DNA from: Firmicutes bacterium UBA3906
Lineage (GTDB): Bacteria; Bacillota; Clostridia; Caldicoprobacterales; DTU083
Assembly: GCA_002391555.1 (NCBI GenBank)
Contig: DGFG01000034.1
Coordinates: 6,380 to 14,508, forward strand
Direction: 5' to 3'
Length of the DNA stretch: 8,129 nt
Part shown: piece by piece, positions 1 to 5,968 of the stretch
Layout of the letters: each line of letters begins with the position of its first letter
Position numbering within the stretch: the stretch's first letter is position 1
Notes under the pieces: model-generated
What the model saw: the letters and a program-made list of their open reading frames with translations, nothing else
Databases searched by the model: none
What the model was told of the DNA's origin: nothing
Program-made: the position numbers and the translations under genes

Positions 1-10
1 ATATATAGGC

Positions 11-40
11 AAAAAATGAAAGAGTGTGTTACACTCTTTC
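11..40 (-). terminator. Intrinsic terminator ending the lyase/small-gene unit
   Basis: Read on the minus strand, GAAAGAGTGT (40-31) and ACACTCTTTC (27-18) form a perfect 10-bp stem around a 3-nt loop, followed by ATTTTTT (17-11). The hairpin includes the last codons and the TAA stop of the small reading frame at 29-283, which suggests that this frame is, or was, the last gene of the transcript. The stem is symmetric, but on the plus strand only a weak T stretch follows it, so termination of minus-strand transcripts is the likelier role. Confidence 0.85.
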
Positions 41-283
41 ATCAATTTCATGTTCAAATATTTTAAAATCTTCTAAATTCAACTTCTTGCACCAGTACTT
101 AATTCTTTCCTCCGCTTCTTCATCTGTATATTTTTTATCTTCAAGCAATTCCACATACTCTTGTTCTTCCATACTTATCCCAGTCCCAAAATCCCTTGAT
201 AACCCGACTTTATAACCCTCTGTTGTCCTTATTTTTACGATATAGCAATTCTTATTAGCATTTATTTCCTATTCAAATATCAT
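29..283 (-). pseudogene. Small acidic protein gene broken by an early in-frame TAG
   Basis: An ATG at 281-283 begins M-I-F-E and is followed at once by an in-frame TAG (269-271). The same frame then stays open for 79 codons to TAA at 29-31. The downstream reading looks like a real protein: it starts EINANKNCYIVKI, continues through a Lys/Gly-rich strand-like part and ends in an acidic helical part (KYWCKKLNLEDFKIFEHEID). The stop lies inside a strong terminator hairpin, as expected for a last gene. The simplest reading is one nonsense change (for example CAG or GAG to TAG) in a gene of about 84 codons. Alternatively, translation may begin at the internal ATG at 170-172, giving 47 residues (29-172), preceded by a weak GGGA. 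I do not recognise the family. The region is visibly more AT-rich than the flanking genes. A sequencing error or true amber readthrough cannot be excluded. Confidence 0.5.
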
Positions 284-291
284 TTTCTATT

Positions 292-399
292 TTACCCTTT
301 CTTATCGCTTATTATCTCAATTTCTTTGCTTACAGGCTCTGTCTGATAATAACCAGTTACTTCACTGTCTTTAATTTCTAGTGCTGTTGAAAGGTCTCT
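292..399 (-). pseudogene. Headless 3' fragment of a small gene (35 codons)
   Basis: This minus-strand frame, open between a TAA upstream (400-402) and the TAA at 292-294, reads RDLSTALEIKDSEVTGYYQ and then TEPVSKEIEIISDKKG. It has normal-looking, mostly charged and strand-forming composition. It contains no ATG, GTG or TTG, so it cannot start where it now begins; the 5' part seems to have been lost, leaving only about 20 bases between it and the lyase stop at 421. Nine bases separate its stop codon from the ATG of the next small frame (281-283), the spacing of neighbouring operon genes, with AAAGGG just before its stop as a possible ribosome binding site for that next frame. The family is not recognised. 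It could also be a chance open stretch, since it is short, but its amino-acid pattern argues for former coding. Confidence 0.4.
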
Positions 400-420
400 T
401 TATAATCTTTAAATACTATA

Positions 421-1869
421 TTATAGGCTGTCGCCAAAATCTTCTCTAAATTTAGCTACTAGCTTTTCCTGCCAATTGCTAACTGGTGCTAGACGGCCAA
501 AGAAGAATCTTAAAATCTTTGGCTCCTCGACAAAGGTCAGGCCCTCTATTAGCTTCCTGTTCTCATATAGCCAAACTATGCGATCTACTGCATATTTTAC
601 CTGGGACATGGTAAAGACTCTGCGGGGTAGGGCCAGGCGAACTAGCTCCATGTTTGATAGTTGCTCACTACCGTCTTCATTGCGCTGCTCACTCATGGTT
701 CCCCTCTCCATTCCACGGACACCACTTGCTATATATATAGCTGCTGCAAGGGCTCCTGCCGGGTACTGGTCTTGGGCTATATGGTCTACAAAGGCCATAG
801 CATCTATATGACAACCTAAGCCGCCTGCAGGGGTTACAACTGGAACACCCTTTTTCTCTAGCTGCTCAACCATATATTCAATAAAGAGTGGACCCTGGTT
901 GATCATATTAATATCCATGGTTTCATCAAGTCCTATTGTGATTGCCTCCATTTCTCGTACTGACATACCACCATAGGTTAAAAAGCCTTCATACAAGGGG
1001 ACAAGTTCTTTCATTTTTTCGGCTGCCTCGGCATTATTTGTACAGATACCGCCACCTCGGGCACAGCCTAGCTTTCGTGCTGAGAAATAGATTATATCTG
1101 TTAGATCGGAGATCTCACGGGTTATCTGCCTTATGGACATGTCCTTGCATTCATCTTCTCTAACCTTCATAAAGTAGAGGTTGTCAGCTAAGAGACTGGC
1201 ATCTAGTACTAGCATAATGCCATACTCCTTGCATATCTTGCTGATCTGCCGGTAGTTTTCAAGGGAGAAGGGCTGGCCCCCTATTAGGTTTGTTCCTGCC
1301 TCCATCCTAACAAAGGGTATCCTGTCTGGTCCATTTTCCTTGATACAAGCTAGGAGCTTGTCTATATCCATGTTTCCCTTAAAAGGGTTATCACTTGTAA
1401 TCTTTATTGCCTCATCTGTAAATAATTCCTCTACCCTACCACCGTTTAGCATTATATGGGACTTGGTTGTAGTAAAGTGGTAGTTCATAGGTATGACATC
1501 GCCTTCTTTTATAAAGGCCTTTGAAAGTATGTTTTCGCAGGCTCTGCCCTGGTGTGCTGGAAAGAAAATCTTTGTGCCAAAGATCTCCTCGATTTTGGCT
1601 TCGAGCCTATAATAGGTTTCAGAACCTGCATAGGAATCATCTGCTATCATCATAGCTGCGAGCTGTTTATCGCTCATGGCATTTACACCGGAATCTGTTA
1701 GCATATCTAGATAGACATCACGATTTCTTAGCAAAAAGGTGTTGTTACCTGCCTCAGCTATAGCCTTTTGCCTTTCCTCAACAGCTATTAGGTTAAGCTT
1801 TTGAACTATCCTGACCTTGTGCATCTCTAGTGGCACATTTTCTCCTGAATGAAATGTTACTCCTGACAT
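421..1869 (-). CDS. Tryptophanase / tyrosine phenol-lyase family PLP beta-eliminating lyase
   Basis: This is a 482-residue cytosolic fold-type I PLP enzyme. The family splits tryptophan to indole, or tyrosine to phenol, plus pyruvate and ammonia. Visible motifs are TDSGVNAMSD (58-67), Tyr80 in SYAGSE (general acid in tyrosine phenol-lyase), the PLP-phosphate loop HQGRA (106-110), FTTT (132-135), Asn194 before GGQP, Asp223 (pyridine nitrogen), the PLP lysine K266 in SARK, MERG (387-390) and Arg411 in VRLALPRR (carboxylate). Thr133 and Arg389 match the residues that mark tyrosine phenol-lyase rather than tryptophanase. Oddities: position 226 is Leu where both enzymes have an Arg contacting the PLP 3'-oxygen; the KK pair at the PLP lysine is RK, followed by a divergent Gly-rich stretch; and the C-terminus runs about 20 residues past usual family members. 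The substrate is therefore uncertain, and no tnaA or tpl symbol is assigned. The ATG has GAGGGA (1877-1882) 7 nt upstream. It has its own promoter and an attenuator-like leader. Confidence 0.9.
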   Translation of the reverse strand: MSGVTFHSGENVPLEMHKVRIVQKLNLIAVEERQKAIAEAGNNTFLLRNRDVYLDMLTDSGVNAMSDKQLAAMMIADDSYAGSETYYRLEAKIEEIFGTKIFFPAHQGRACENILSKAFIKEGDVIPMNYHFTTTKSHIMLNGGRVEELFTDEAIKITSDNPFKGNMDIDKLLACIKENGPDRIPFVRMEAGTNLIGGQPFSLENYRQISKICKEYGIMLVLDASLLADNLYFMKVREDECKDMSIRQITREISDLTDIIYFSARKLGCARGGGICTNNAEAAEKMKELVPLYEGFLTYGGMSVREMEAITIGLDETMDINMINQGPLFIEYMVEQLEKKGVPVVTPAGGLGCHIDAMAFVDHIAQDQYPAGALAAAIYIASGVRGMERGTMSEQRNEDGSEQLSNMELVRLALPRRVFTMSQVKYAVDRIVWLYENRKLIEGLTFVEEPKILRFFFGRLAPVSNWQEKLVAKFREDFGDSL

Positions 1870-2018
1870 AAGAAAATCCCTCGCTTCTATTTATTGTCAT
1901 GAGTTGGTATTAGAGCACAGGGAATAAAAAAACACTCATCGAGAGTGTGGTATATGCATATATTGGCTACCACCCTGCCGTCCTACTTTTTAACAAAAAG
2001 CTACCTACCCATTCTACA
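1870..2018 (-). promoter_or_regulatory. 5' leader of the lyase gene with attenuator-like structures
   Basis: From the predicted transcription start near 2018 the untranslated leader is about 150 nt. In order it contains a hairpin CTTTTT-GTT-AAAAAG; a G-rich block GGCAGGGTGGTAGCC (1979-1965), whose ends GGC/GCC can pair; TACCAC (1952-1947), complementary to GTGGTA (1973-1968); an intrinsic terminator (1926-1948); then TTCCCT and the ribosome binding site. Pairing GTGGTA with TACCAC uses 2 nt of the terminator stem, so the two folds compete slightly. I cannot assign it to a known riboswitch class. Together with the region up to 2133 it fills the 329-base gap between nrdJ and the lyase; no coding frame is supported in that gap. 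Confidence 0.55.
1926..1948 (-). terminator. Intrinsic terminator inside the lyase leader (attenuator)
   Basis: On the minus strand ACACTC (1948-1943) and GAGTGT (1937-1932) form a 6-bp stem around TCGAT, followed directly by a run of seven T (1932-1926, its first base shared with the stem). It lies downstream of the lyase promoter and upstream of its start codon, so it should stop transcripts before the gene unless relieved. nrdJ transcripts already meet their own terminator at 2134-2168. Confidence 0.7.
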
Positions 2019-2024
2019 TATGCT

Positions 2025-2053
2025 ATTTTACAACAGATTTTTACCCATGTAAA
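2025..2053 (-). promoter_or_regulatory. Sigma-A type promoter of the lyase gene
   Basis: On the minus strand the -35 TTTACA (2053-2048) and -10 TAAAAT (2030-2025) each match the consensus at 5 of 6 bases and are 17 bp apart. Transcription should start near 2018. The -35 TTTACA and a TGTAAA overlapping the -10 region (2032-2027) form a 6-bp inverted repeat, a possible operator. Confidence 0.7.
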
Positions 2054-2133
2054 GGAAAAGACTATATAAATCTTATTTTTAACCTATCTGAAAGCCCCAT
2101 ATCTAGCAAAGGAGTTTTTATTTTCTAGCATAT

Positions 2134-2168
2134 AAAAAGGGAAGAAGTGCGAGTATGCAATTCTTCCC
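2134..2168 (-). terminator. Intrinsic terminator of nrdJ
   Basis: About 30 bases after the nrdJ stop, GGGAAGAA (2168-2161) pairs with TTCTTCCC (2146-2139) on the minus strand. An inner TGC/GCA stem lies inside, and TTTTT (2138-2134) follows. This separates nrdJ from the lyase unit, which starts from its own promoter about 80 bases further on. Confidence 0.85.
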
Positions 2169-2198
2169 CTTTACTAGCTTGTAATTGAGTCTTTTATC

Positions 2199-5153
2199 CT
2201 AGGAGCAACCGGTAGTTGACCCACAATCCTCACATACCTTGCAGGTACCGTTTTTGCGCAAGCGGGTGCTGCCGCAATTGCTACAGGTCTCCCCGTAGAT
2301 CCTAACTGATTCTTCGTCATCATCAGTATCACTTATGCTTGTAGCAACAAAGTCCTGTTGGGCTACTGGAACTGTTTCAAGCTCGCTAGGCTTTACCTGG
2401 CATCTTGAAAAATCGCCCAGCTCAATGTCTATTATCTTGCTAACCAGGTCTGATATGGATGATGCCTGTTTTATATATGGATGCCTGCTAACAAAGCCTG
2501 AGGGCTCATACTGCTGTCCCCTTAACATCCTGGATATATCCTTTGCTGGTATATTGTATTGGAGCATGTTGGAGATAGCCTTGGACAGGGAGGCCAATAG
2601 GCCTTTGACCACTGTTCCCTCCTTGTCGGTAGAGATAAATAGCTCGGCTATCCTACCATCTGTATAGAAATTAATAGTGATATATAGCTCAATATCTCCT
2701 ATCTTTGCACTATGGGTAAAGCCTGCCCTCCGACCCCGGGCCCTCACCCTAACAGGTACACCCTTGTTTATGGTCTTTGCCATCTTAAGTAGCTGCTTGT
2801 AGTTTAAGTCCTCAAGCTTTTGCTCCTTGCTTTCCCTAGATGAGCTAAGGGGTTGGCTGGCCTTTGAACCATCCCTATAAATAGCAATGGCTTTTGTACC
2901 TGTGGTGTATGCTAGCAGGTGGATATTTTCAATATCCTTTACCGTTGCTGAGTTAGGCAGGTTAACAGTCTTTGATACAGAACCGGATATCATAGGGGTT
3001 ATGCTAGAAACCATGAGGACATGACCCTCAGGTGAGATAAACCGTTCTCCTGTACCACACTTACTGGCAGTATCAAATATCTCATAATGCTCCTCCTTTA
3101 ACCATGGAGCTCCTTCGATTTTGCCGTCTATTATGTTGCCATTTTCATCCTTTCTCAGGATATAGGATACGATATCATCTATTTCTTGCTCATTATAGCC
3201 TAGGTTTTCTAGGGCCTTTTCAATAACTGGGTTTACCATGACCATTGAGCCGCCACCTGCAAGCTTTTTGTATATAACATGGGCATAAAAGGGCTCTATG
3301 GAGGTTGCTCCGCAGTCCATGGCAAAGGAAATCGTGCCGGTTGGGGCTACAACTGTAACCTGGGCATTCCTGTAGCCATGCTTGCTACCACTAGACAGAG
3401 CTTGTTCCCATACCTCCTTTAGGGCATGGCTGACCTCTGTTAGCCCCATGTCTGCCAATGCATCGTGGTCAACTGTCAAGGGCTGATAACTAAGGTTCTC
3501 ATAATCATCTGTCAAGCTACCTGCTACCCTAGAATGGTTACGGATAACCCTGAGCATATGTTCAGCATTTAGGTCATACTTTTCAAAAGGTCCCAGTTTT
3601 TTAGCCATAAGGGAGGATACATAATAGGAATAGCCTGTCATAATACCCATGATAGCCTCTGCCATATTGCGGGCCCCATCAGAGTCATAGGGTAGTCCCT
3701 TGGCCATTAGAACAGAAGCAAGGTTAGCAGGCCCTAGACCTGTAGTCCTAAACAGGTGAGACCGCCTTGCTATATGCTCGGTTGGAAACTGTCCCCAATG
3801 AATAGATGCTTCAAGGACCAGCTGTACCAGGGCTACAGTATGTAAAAAGTCATCTACCTTGAATATATCATTGTCAGGATCATAGTATTTGTATAGGTTT
3901 ATAGAGGCAAGGTTACAGGCTGTATCGTTTAAAAAGGCATACTCACTACATGGATTGGTTGCCTTTATCTGATTGTGTTCAGCCCACAGGTCTCCATCCT
4001 CACCTGCTGGGCAGGTATGCCATTCGTTAAACCTGCCATGAAATTGTAATCCAGGATCAGCACAGGAATAGGCAGACTGGTTTATAGCACCCCAAAAGTC
4101 TTTTACCGGTATCTCAGTGTCAACCTGACTATCTACCCTACCCCTTAGCTGCATAGTAGCATCAGGATCCTTATCAAGGTTTAGTATCTTTGACATAGTA
4201 TCATCTGATATACGTACAGAGTTGTTGCTGTTTTGGCCAGATACAGTGTTGTAGGCCTCTCCATTAAAGTCTGTGTCATATCCCATCTTGCCAAGGGCCC
4301 TGACCTTTTCCTCCTCCTTGGCCTTCCAGGTTATAAAGTCCATTATGTCAGGATGGTCGTCATCGACTATAACCATCTTGGCTGCACGTCTTGTAGTGCC
4401 TCCAGACTTTATGGCACCAGCATTTTTATCAAAACCCTTTAAAAAGCTAAGTAGGCCAGAGGAATAGCCACCTCCTGATAGCCTTTCCCCCTCACCCCTT
4501 AGGGTTGAAAAGTTGGTCCCTGTACCAGAACCACCCTTAAAGAGCCTGGTCTCTGTTACATAATGCTCAGATATAGACTGCTCTCCCATGAGCTTGTCCA
4601 TTATGGAAATAATAAAGCAAGCAGAGGCCTGGGTCCGTGTATACCTGTCCTTGCTTTCAACTACCTTTTTCTCTTTTAAATCATAGTAGTAAAGCCCATC
4701 TGCTTCGCCATCTATATCATAGGCCAGCTTTAGCCCAGTATTAAACCACTGGGGTGAATTAGGAGCCCATGCTTGGGATAGCATAAGGTAGACTAGCTCA
4801 TCATAAAGTATCTGCTTTTTTCCCTCTGAGTCTAACATGCCCTCGTCCATCAGAGCACTGACCCAGAAATTCACCATTCTGTGTACTACCTCCCGCATAC
4901 TTCTCTCATGGCCTACCTCATTTGGTACACCGGCCTTTCTAAAATAGTGGGAGGCAATAATGTCACATGCATTTTGTGAATAATCAACGGGAAATTCTAG
5001 GTCCTTCATGTCGCAGATGACCTTGTCCTTTGAATAGTCCTTGATAAGAACATCAACAGTCTTCCACTCAAAGAGATCATAGACAGTTTTATCCTTATCC
5101 TCCTCTAGGGCCTTTGTAAACCTTCTCACAATCAGATCATTAATAGACTCCAT
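2199..5153 (-). CDS. nrdJ: Adenosylcobalamin-dependent (class II) ribonucleoside-diphosphate reductase
   Basis: This 984-residue enzyme makes deoxyribonucleotides, using B12 to generate the thiyl radical. Catalytic signatures: WAPNSPQWFNTG (129-140); first redox Cys179 in QASACF; GGSGTGTNFS (207-216); the NPCSE loop with Asn400, radical Cys402 and Glu404; second redox Cys413 in TACNLASINL; and the phosphate-binding APTGTIS (603-609). After the barrel comes a TSCPD-like domain (about 783-915), then an acidic linker and a C-terminal zinc-ribbon-like tail with C957-x2-C960, C971-x2-C974, Cys977 and Cys983, ending GCS; family tails carry cysteines that re-reduce the active site. I see no N-terminal ATP-cone. 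ATG at 5151-5153 is chosen because GGAGGG (5158-5163) lies 4 nt before it; a TTG four codons upstream overlaps that ribosome binding site. The gene is monocistronic: promoter with NrdR boxes upstream, terminator downstream. No nrdA/B or nrdD genes are in the window. Confidence 0.96.
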   Translation of the reverse strand: MESINDLIVRRFTKALEEDKDKTVYDLFEWKTVDVLIKDYSKDKVICDMKDLEFPVDYSQNACDIIASHYFRKAGVPNEVGHERSMREVVHRMVNFWVSALMDEGMLDSEGKKQILYDELVYLMLSQAWAPNSPQWFNTGLKLAYDIDGEADGLYYYDLKEKKVVESKDRYTRTQASACFIISIMDKLMGEQSISEHYVTETRLFKGGSGTGTNFSTLRGEGERLSGGGYSSGLLSFLKGFDKNAGAIKSGGTTRRAAKMVIVDDDHPDIMDFITWKAKEEEKVRALGKMGYDTDFNGEAYNTVSGQNSNNSVRISDDTMSKILNLDKDPDATMQLRGRVDSQVDTEIPVKDFWGAINQSAYSCADPGLQFHGRFNEWHTCPAGEDGDLWAEHNQIKATNPCSEYAFLNDTACNLASINLYKYYDPDNDIFKVDDFLHTVALVQLVLEASIHWGQFPTEHIARRSHLFRTTGLGPANLASVLMAKGLPYDSDGARNMAEAIMGIMTGYSYYVSSLMAKKLGPFEKYDLNAEHMLRVIRNHSRVAGSLTDDYENLSYQPLTVDHDALADMGLTEVSHALKEVWEQALSSGSKHGYRNAQVTVVAPTGTISFAMDCGATSIEPFYAHVIYKKLAGGGSMVMVNPVIEKALENLGYNEQEIDDIVSYILRKDENGNIIDGKIEGAPWLKEEHYEIFDTASKCGTGERFISPEGHVLMVSSITPMISGSVSKTVNLPNSATVKDIENIHLLAYTTGTKAIAIYRDGSKASQPLSSSRESKEQKLEDLNYKQLLKMAKTINKGVPVRVRARGRRAGFTHSAKIGDIELYITINFYTDGRIAELFISTDKEGTVVKGLLASLSKAISNMLQYNIPAKDISRMLRGQQYEPSGFVSRHPYIKQASSISDLVSKIIDIELGDFSRCQVKPSELETVPVAQQDFVATSISDTDDDEESVRIYGETCSNCGSTRLRKNGTCKVCEDCGSTTGCS

Positions 5154-5167
5154 GATACCCTCCAAAT

Positions 5168-5183
5168 ATACATTATATAGTGC
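5168..5183 (-). promoter_or_regulatory. NrdR box 2 (promoter-distal, over the transcription start)
   Basis: On the minus strand GCACTATATAATGTAT matches 12 of 16 positions of the NrdR box ACACTATATATAGTGT. It covers the predicted start of nrdJ transcription and lies 15 bp downstream of box 1, giving 31 bp between centres (three helical turns), as known for tandem NrdR sites. Confidence 0.75.
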
Positions 5184-5190
5184 GATTCAA

Positions 5191-5219
5191 ATTATATCAT
5201 ACTACCTGTAGTGTTTCAA
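5191..5219 (-). promoter_or_regulatory. nrdJ promoter with extended -10
   Basis: On the minus strand the -35 TTGAAA (5219-5214) and a perfect -10 TATAAT (5196-5191) are 17 bp apart. TG one base before the -10 gives an extended -10 (TGATATAAT). Box 1 of NrdR fills most of the spacer and box 2 covers the start site, so NrdR binding should block polymerase. The 5' untranslated region is short, about 30 nt. Confidence 0.88.
5199..5214 (-). promoter_or_regulatory. NrdR box 1 (between -35 and -10)
   Basis: On the minus strand ACACTACAGGTAGTAT matches 12 of 16 positions of the NrdR box and keeps the outer dyad CACTAC/GTAGT. It lies inside the promoter spacer. NrdR is the zinc-finger/ATP-cone repressor of ribonucleotide reductase genes; its gene is not in the window. 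Confidence 0.75.
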
Positions 5220-5222
5220 GGC

Positions 5223-5267
5223 AAAAATTAGGGAGATTGGCAATCTTTTCGACTTGCCCTTCTCCCT
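5223..5267 (-). terminator. Strong intrinsic terminator of mscL
   Basis: On the minus strand AGGGAGA (5267-5261) pairs with TCTCCCT (5236-5230). Inside it, GGCAA/TTGCC forms a second 5-bp stem around a 10-nt loop, and TTTTT (5227-5223) follows after AAT-like bases. It lies between the mscL stop and the nrdJ -35, insulating the two genes. A T-run also follows on the plus strand (5269-5273), so it could work both ways. Confidence 0.9.
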
Positions 5268-5303
5268 CTTTTTATTGCTTTTTAGTATAGTCCAAAGCGA
5301 GGG

Positions 5304-5708
5304 TTAGCTAGGTAGCTGCTCGCTTTGTCCCTTTAGTATATCTCTAATTTCAGTTAATAAAAGTTCCTCTTTTGAAGGCTTTGGGGGTTCGGGTTTTTTC
5401 TCTTCTTTTTTCTTAAGCTTTGAAAGTAATCTTATTGCTAGAAAAATCGTAAATGAGATAATAAGAAAATCTAGGACGTTTTGAAGAAACTGTCCATACT
5501 TCATTGAAAGCACTGGGTCTGTCGTGTCATTTATGACCCATTCCATGGCGGTAAGGTCGATATTGCCTGTAAGTCTTCCTAGCATGGGCATAATCATATC
5601 GTTTACTAGGGATGTTACAATCTTGCCAAAGGCTGAACCTATAATAACACCCACTGCTAAATCAACTACATTGCCCTTTAAAGCAAAGTCCTTAAACTCT
5701 TTCCACAT
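5304..5708 (-). CDS. mscL: Large-conductance mechanosensitive channel MscL
   Basis: MscL forms a homopentameric, non-selective pore in the cytoplasmic membrane that opens under membrane tension and releases solutes on osmotic downshock. The 134-residue protein has the family pattern throughout: amphipathic N-terminal helix [15 protein letters not shown]1 about 12-42 with [18 protein letters not shown]; a periplasmic loop of about 43-70; TM2 about 72-97 with [19 protein letters not shown]; a charged linker KKKEEKK rich in Pro; and the C-terminal bundle helix [13 protein letters not shown]. The ATG at 5706-5708 is chosen because AGGGGGTG (5723-5716) places its G-run 9 nt upstream and because Gram-positive relatives start MWKEF. 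The ATG at 5712-5714 (adding Met-Ser) is only 3 nt from the G-run. A frame reaching to 5783 gives an extension unlike the family. It is transcribed alone from its own promoter and ends at the terminator at 5223-5267. Confidence 0.95.
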   Translation of the reverse strand: MWKEFKDFALKGNVVDLAVGVIIGSAFGKIVTSLVNDMIMPMLGRLTGNIDLTAMEWVINDTTDPVLSMKYGQFLQNVLDFLIISFTIFLAIRLLSKLKKKEEKKPEPPKPSKEELLLTEIRDILKGQSEQLPS

Positions 5709-5825
5709 TGACATGCACCCCCTGTTTTTAAAGCTTTTGTTCACGATTTGAATCCCTTCCCAACTAGTACATAGGTATAACAAAATATAGACTGGTAAAA
5801 AATTTGTTCTTAAAAGTCTAATTTG

Positions 5826-5854
5826 AATATAACTTAATTTCTAGCTACCGTCAA
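5826..5854 (-). promoter_or_regulatory. mscL promoter
   Basis: On the minus strand the -35 TTGACG (5854-5849) and -10 TATATT (5831-5826) each match the consensus at 5 of 6 bases, with a 17-bp spacer. The start near 5818 gives a leader of about 110 nt. In that leader I see only a weak 6-bp TAGACT/AGTCTA pairing with a long loop. The -35 directly abuts the repeat block at 5855-5901. Confidence 0.75.
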
Positions 5855-5901
5855 TAGCCTATCTCCTATAAGAAAAGTATAGGCTAGGCAGGCCTTTTCT
5901 T
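5855..5901 (-). repeat. Two interleaved 8-bp inverted repeats (possible H-type pseudoknot)
   Basis: On the minus strand AAGAAAAG (5901-5894) is complementary to CTTTTCTT (5877-5870), and TAGCCTAT (5886-5879) to ATAGGCTA (5862-5855). The pairs are interleaved, with linkers of 7, 1 and 7 nt, which is the layout of an H-type pseudoknot with two 8-bp stems. A further ATAGGCT (5954-5948) could compete for TAGCCTAT. The block lies after tldE and immediately upstream of the mscL -35. It could therefore be the 3' end structure of the tldDE transcript or a protein-binding site in DNA. No ordinary hairpin-plus-T-run terminator is seen after tldE. The rest of the 260-base spacer holds only the mscL promoter and leader. 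Confidence 0.45.
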
Positions 5902-5968
5902 TTATGCAAATATATACAAATTGTTCTTTTGCTTATAAGCCTTGGCCAGCCTATTACCTTCAAGCTTT

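Noticed and set aside
24..215. Ser-rich 63-codon frame on the plus strand
   Set aside because: It is antisense to the small minus-strand frame, has no ribosome binding site, and its Ser-rich composition is what antisense reading of acidic AT-rich coding sequence produces.
269..271. TAG read as pyrrolysine in the small gene
   Set aside because: There is no nearby pyl gene or recoding element in view, and a TAG at codon 5 next to a second decayed fragment is better explained by gene decay.
1150..1300. Leucine at position 226 of the lyase as a frameshift or sequencing artefact
   Set aside because: The frame is continuous and the flanking residues (LDAS before, ADNLYFMK after) align with the family without gaps, so it is a real substitution in this sequence.
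1943..2030. T-box riboswitch: CAGGGTGGTAGCC resembles the T-box sequence AGGGTGGTACCGCG
   Set aside because: The ACCGCG part is not kept, and from the predicted promoter only about 40 nt precede it, leaving no room for Stem I with a specifier loop. I found no AGTA or GGTTA-like Stem I motifs further upstream, and the nrdJ terminator lies in that region.
5154..5165. TTG start four codons upstream for nrdJ
   Set aside because: The TTG overlaps the GGAGGG that serves the ATG at 5153, and it has no ribosome binding site of its own.
5715..5783. Longer mscL start adding 23 or more residues
   Set aside because: The extension is unlike any MscL N-terminus and lacks a ribosome binding site; it includes the AGGGGG element itself.
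5788..5820. TAGACT/AGTCTA hairpin in the mscL leader as an attenuator
   Set aside because: It is only 6 bp with a 21-nt loop and has no clean T-run after it; too weak to claim.
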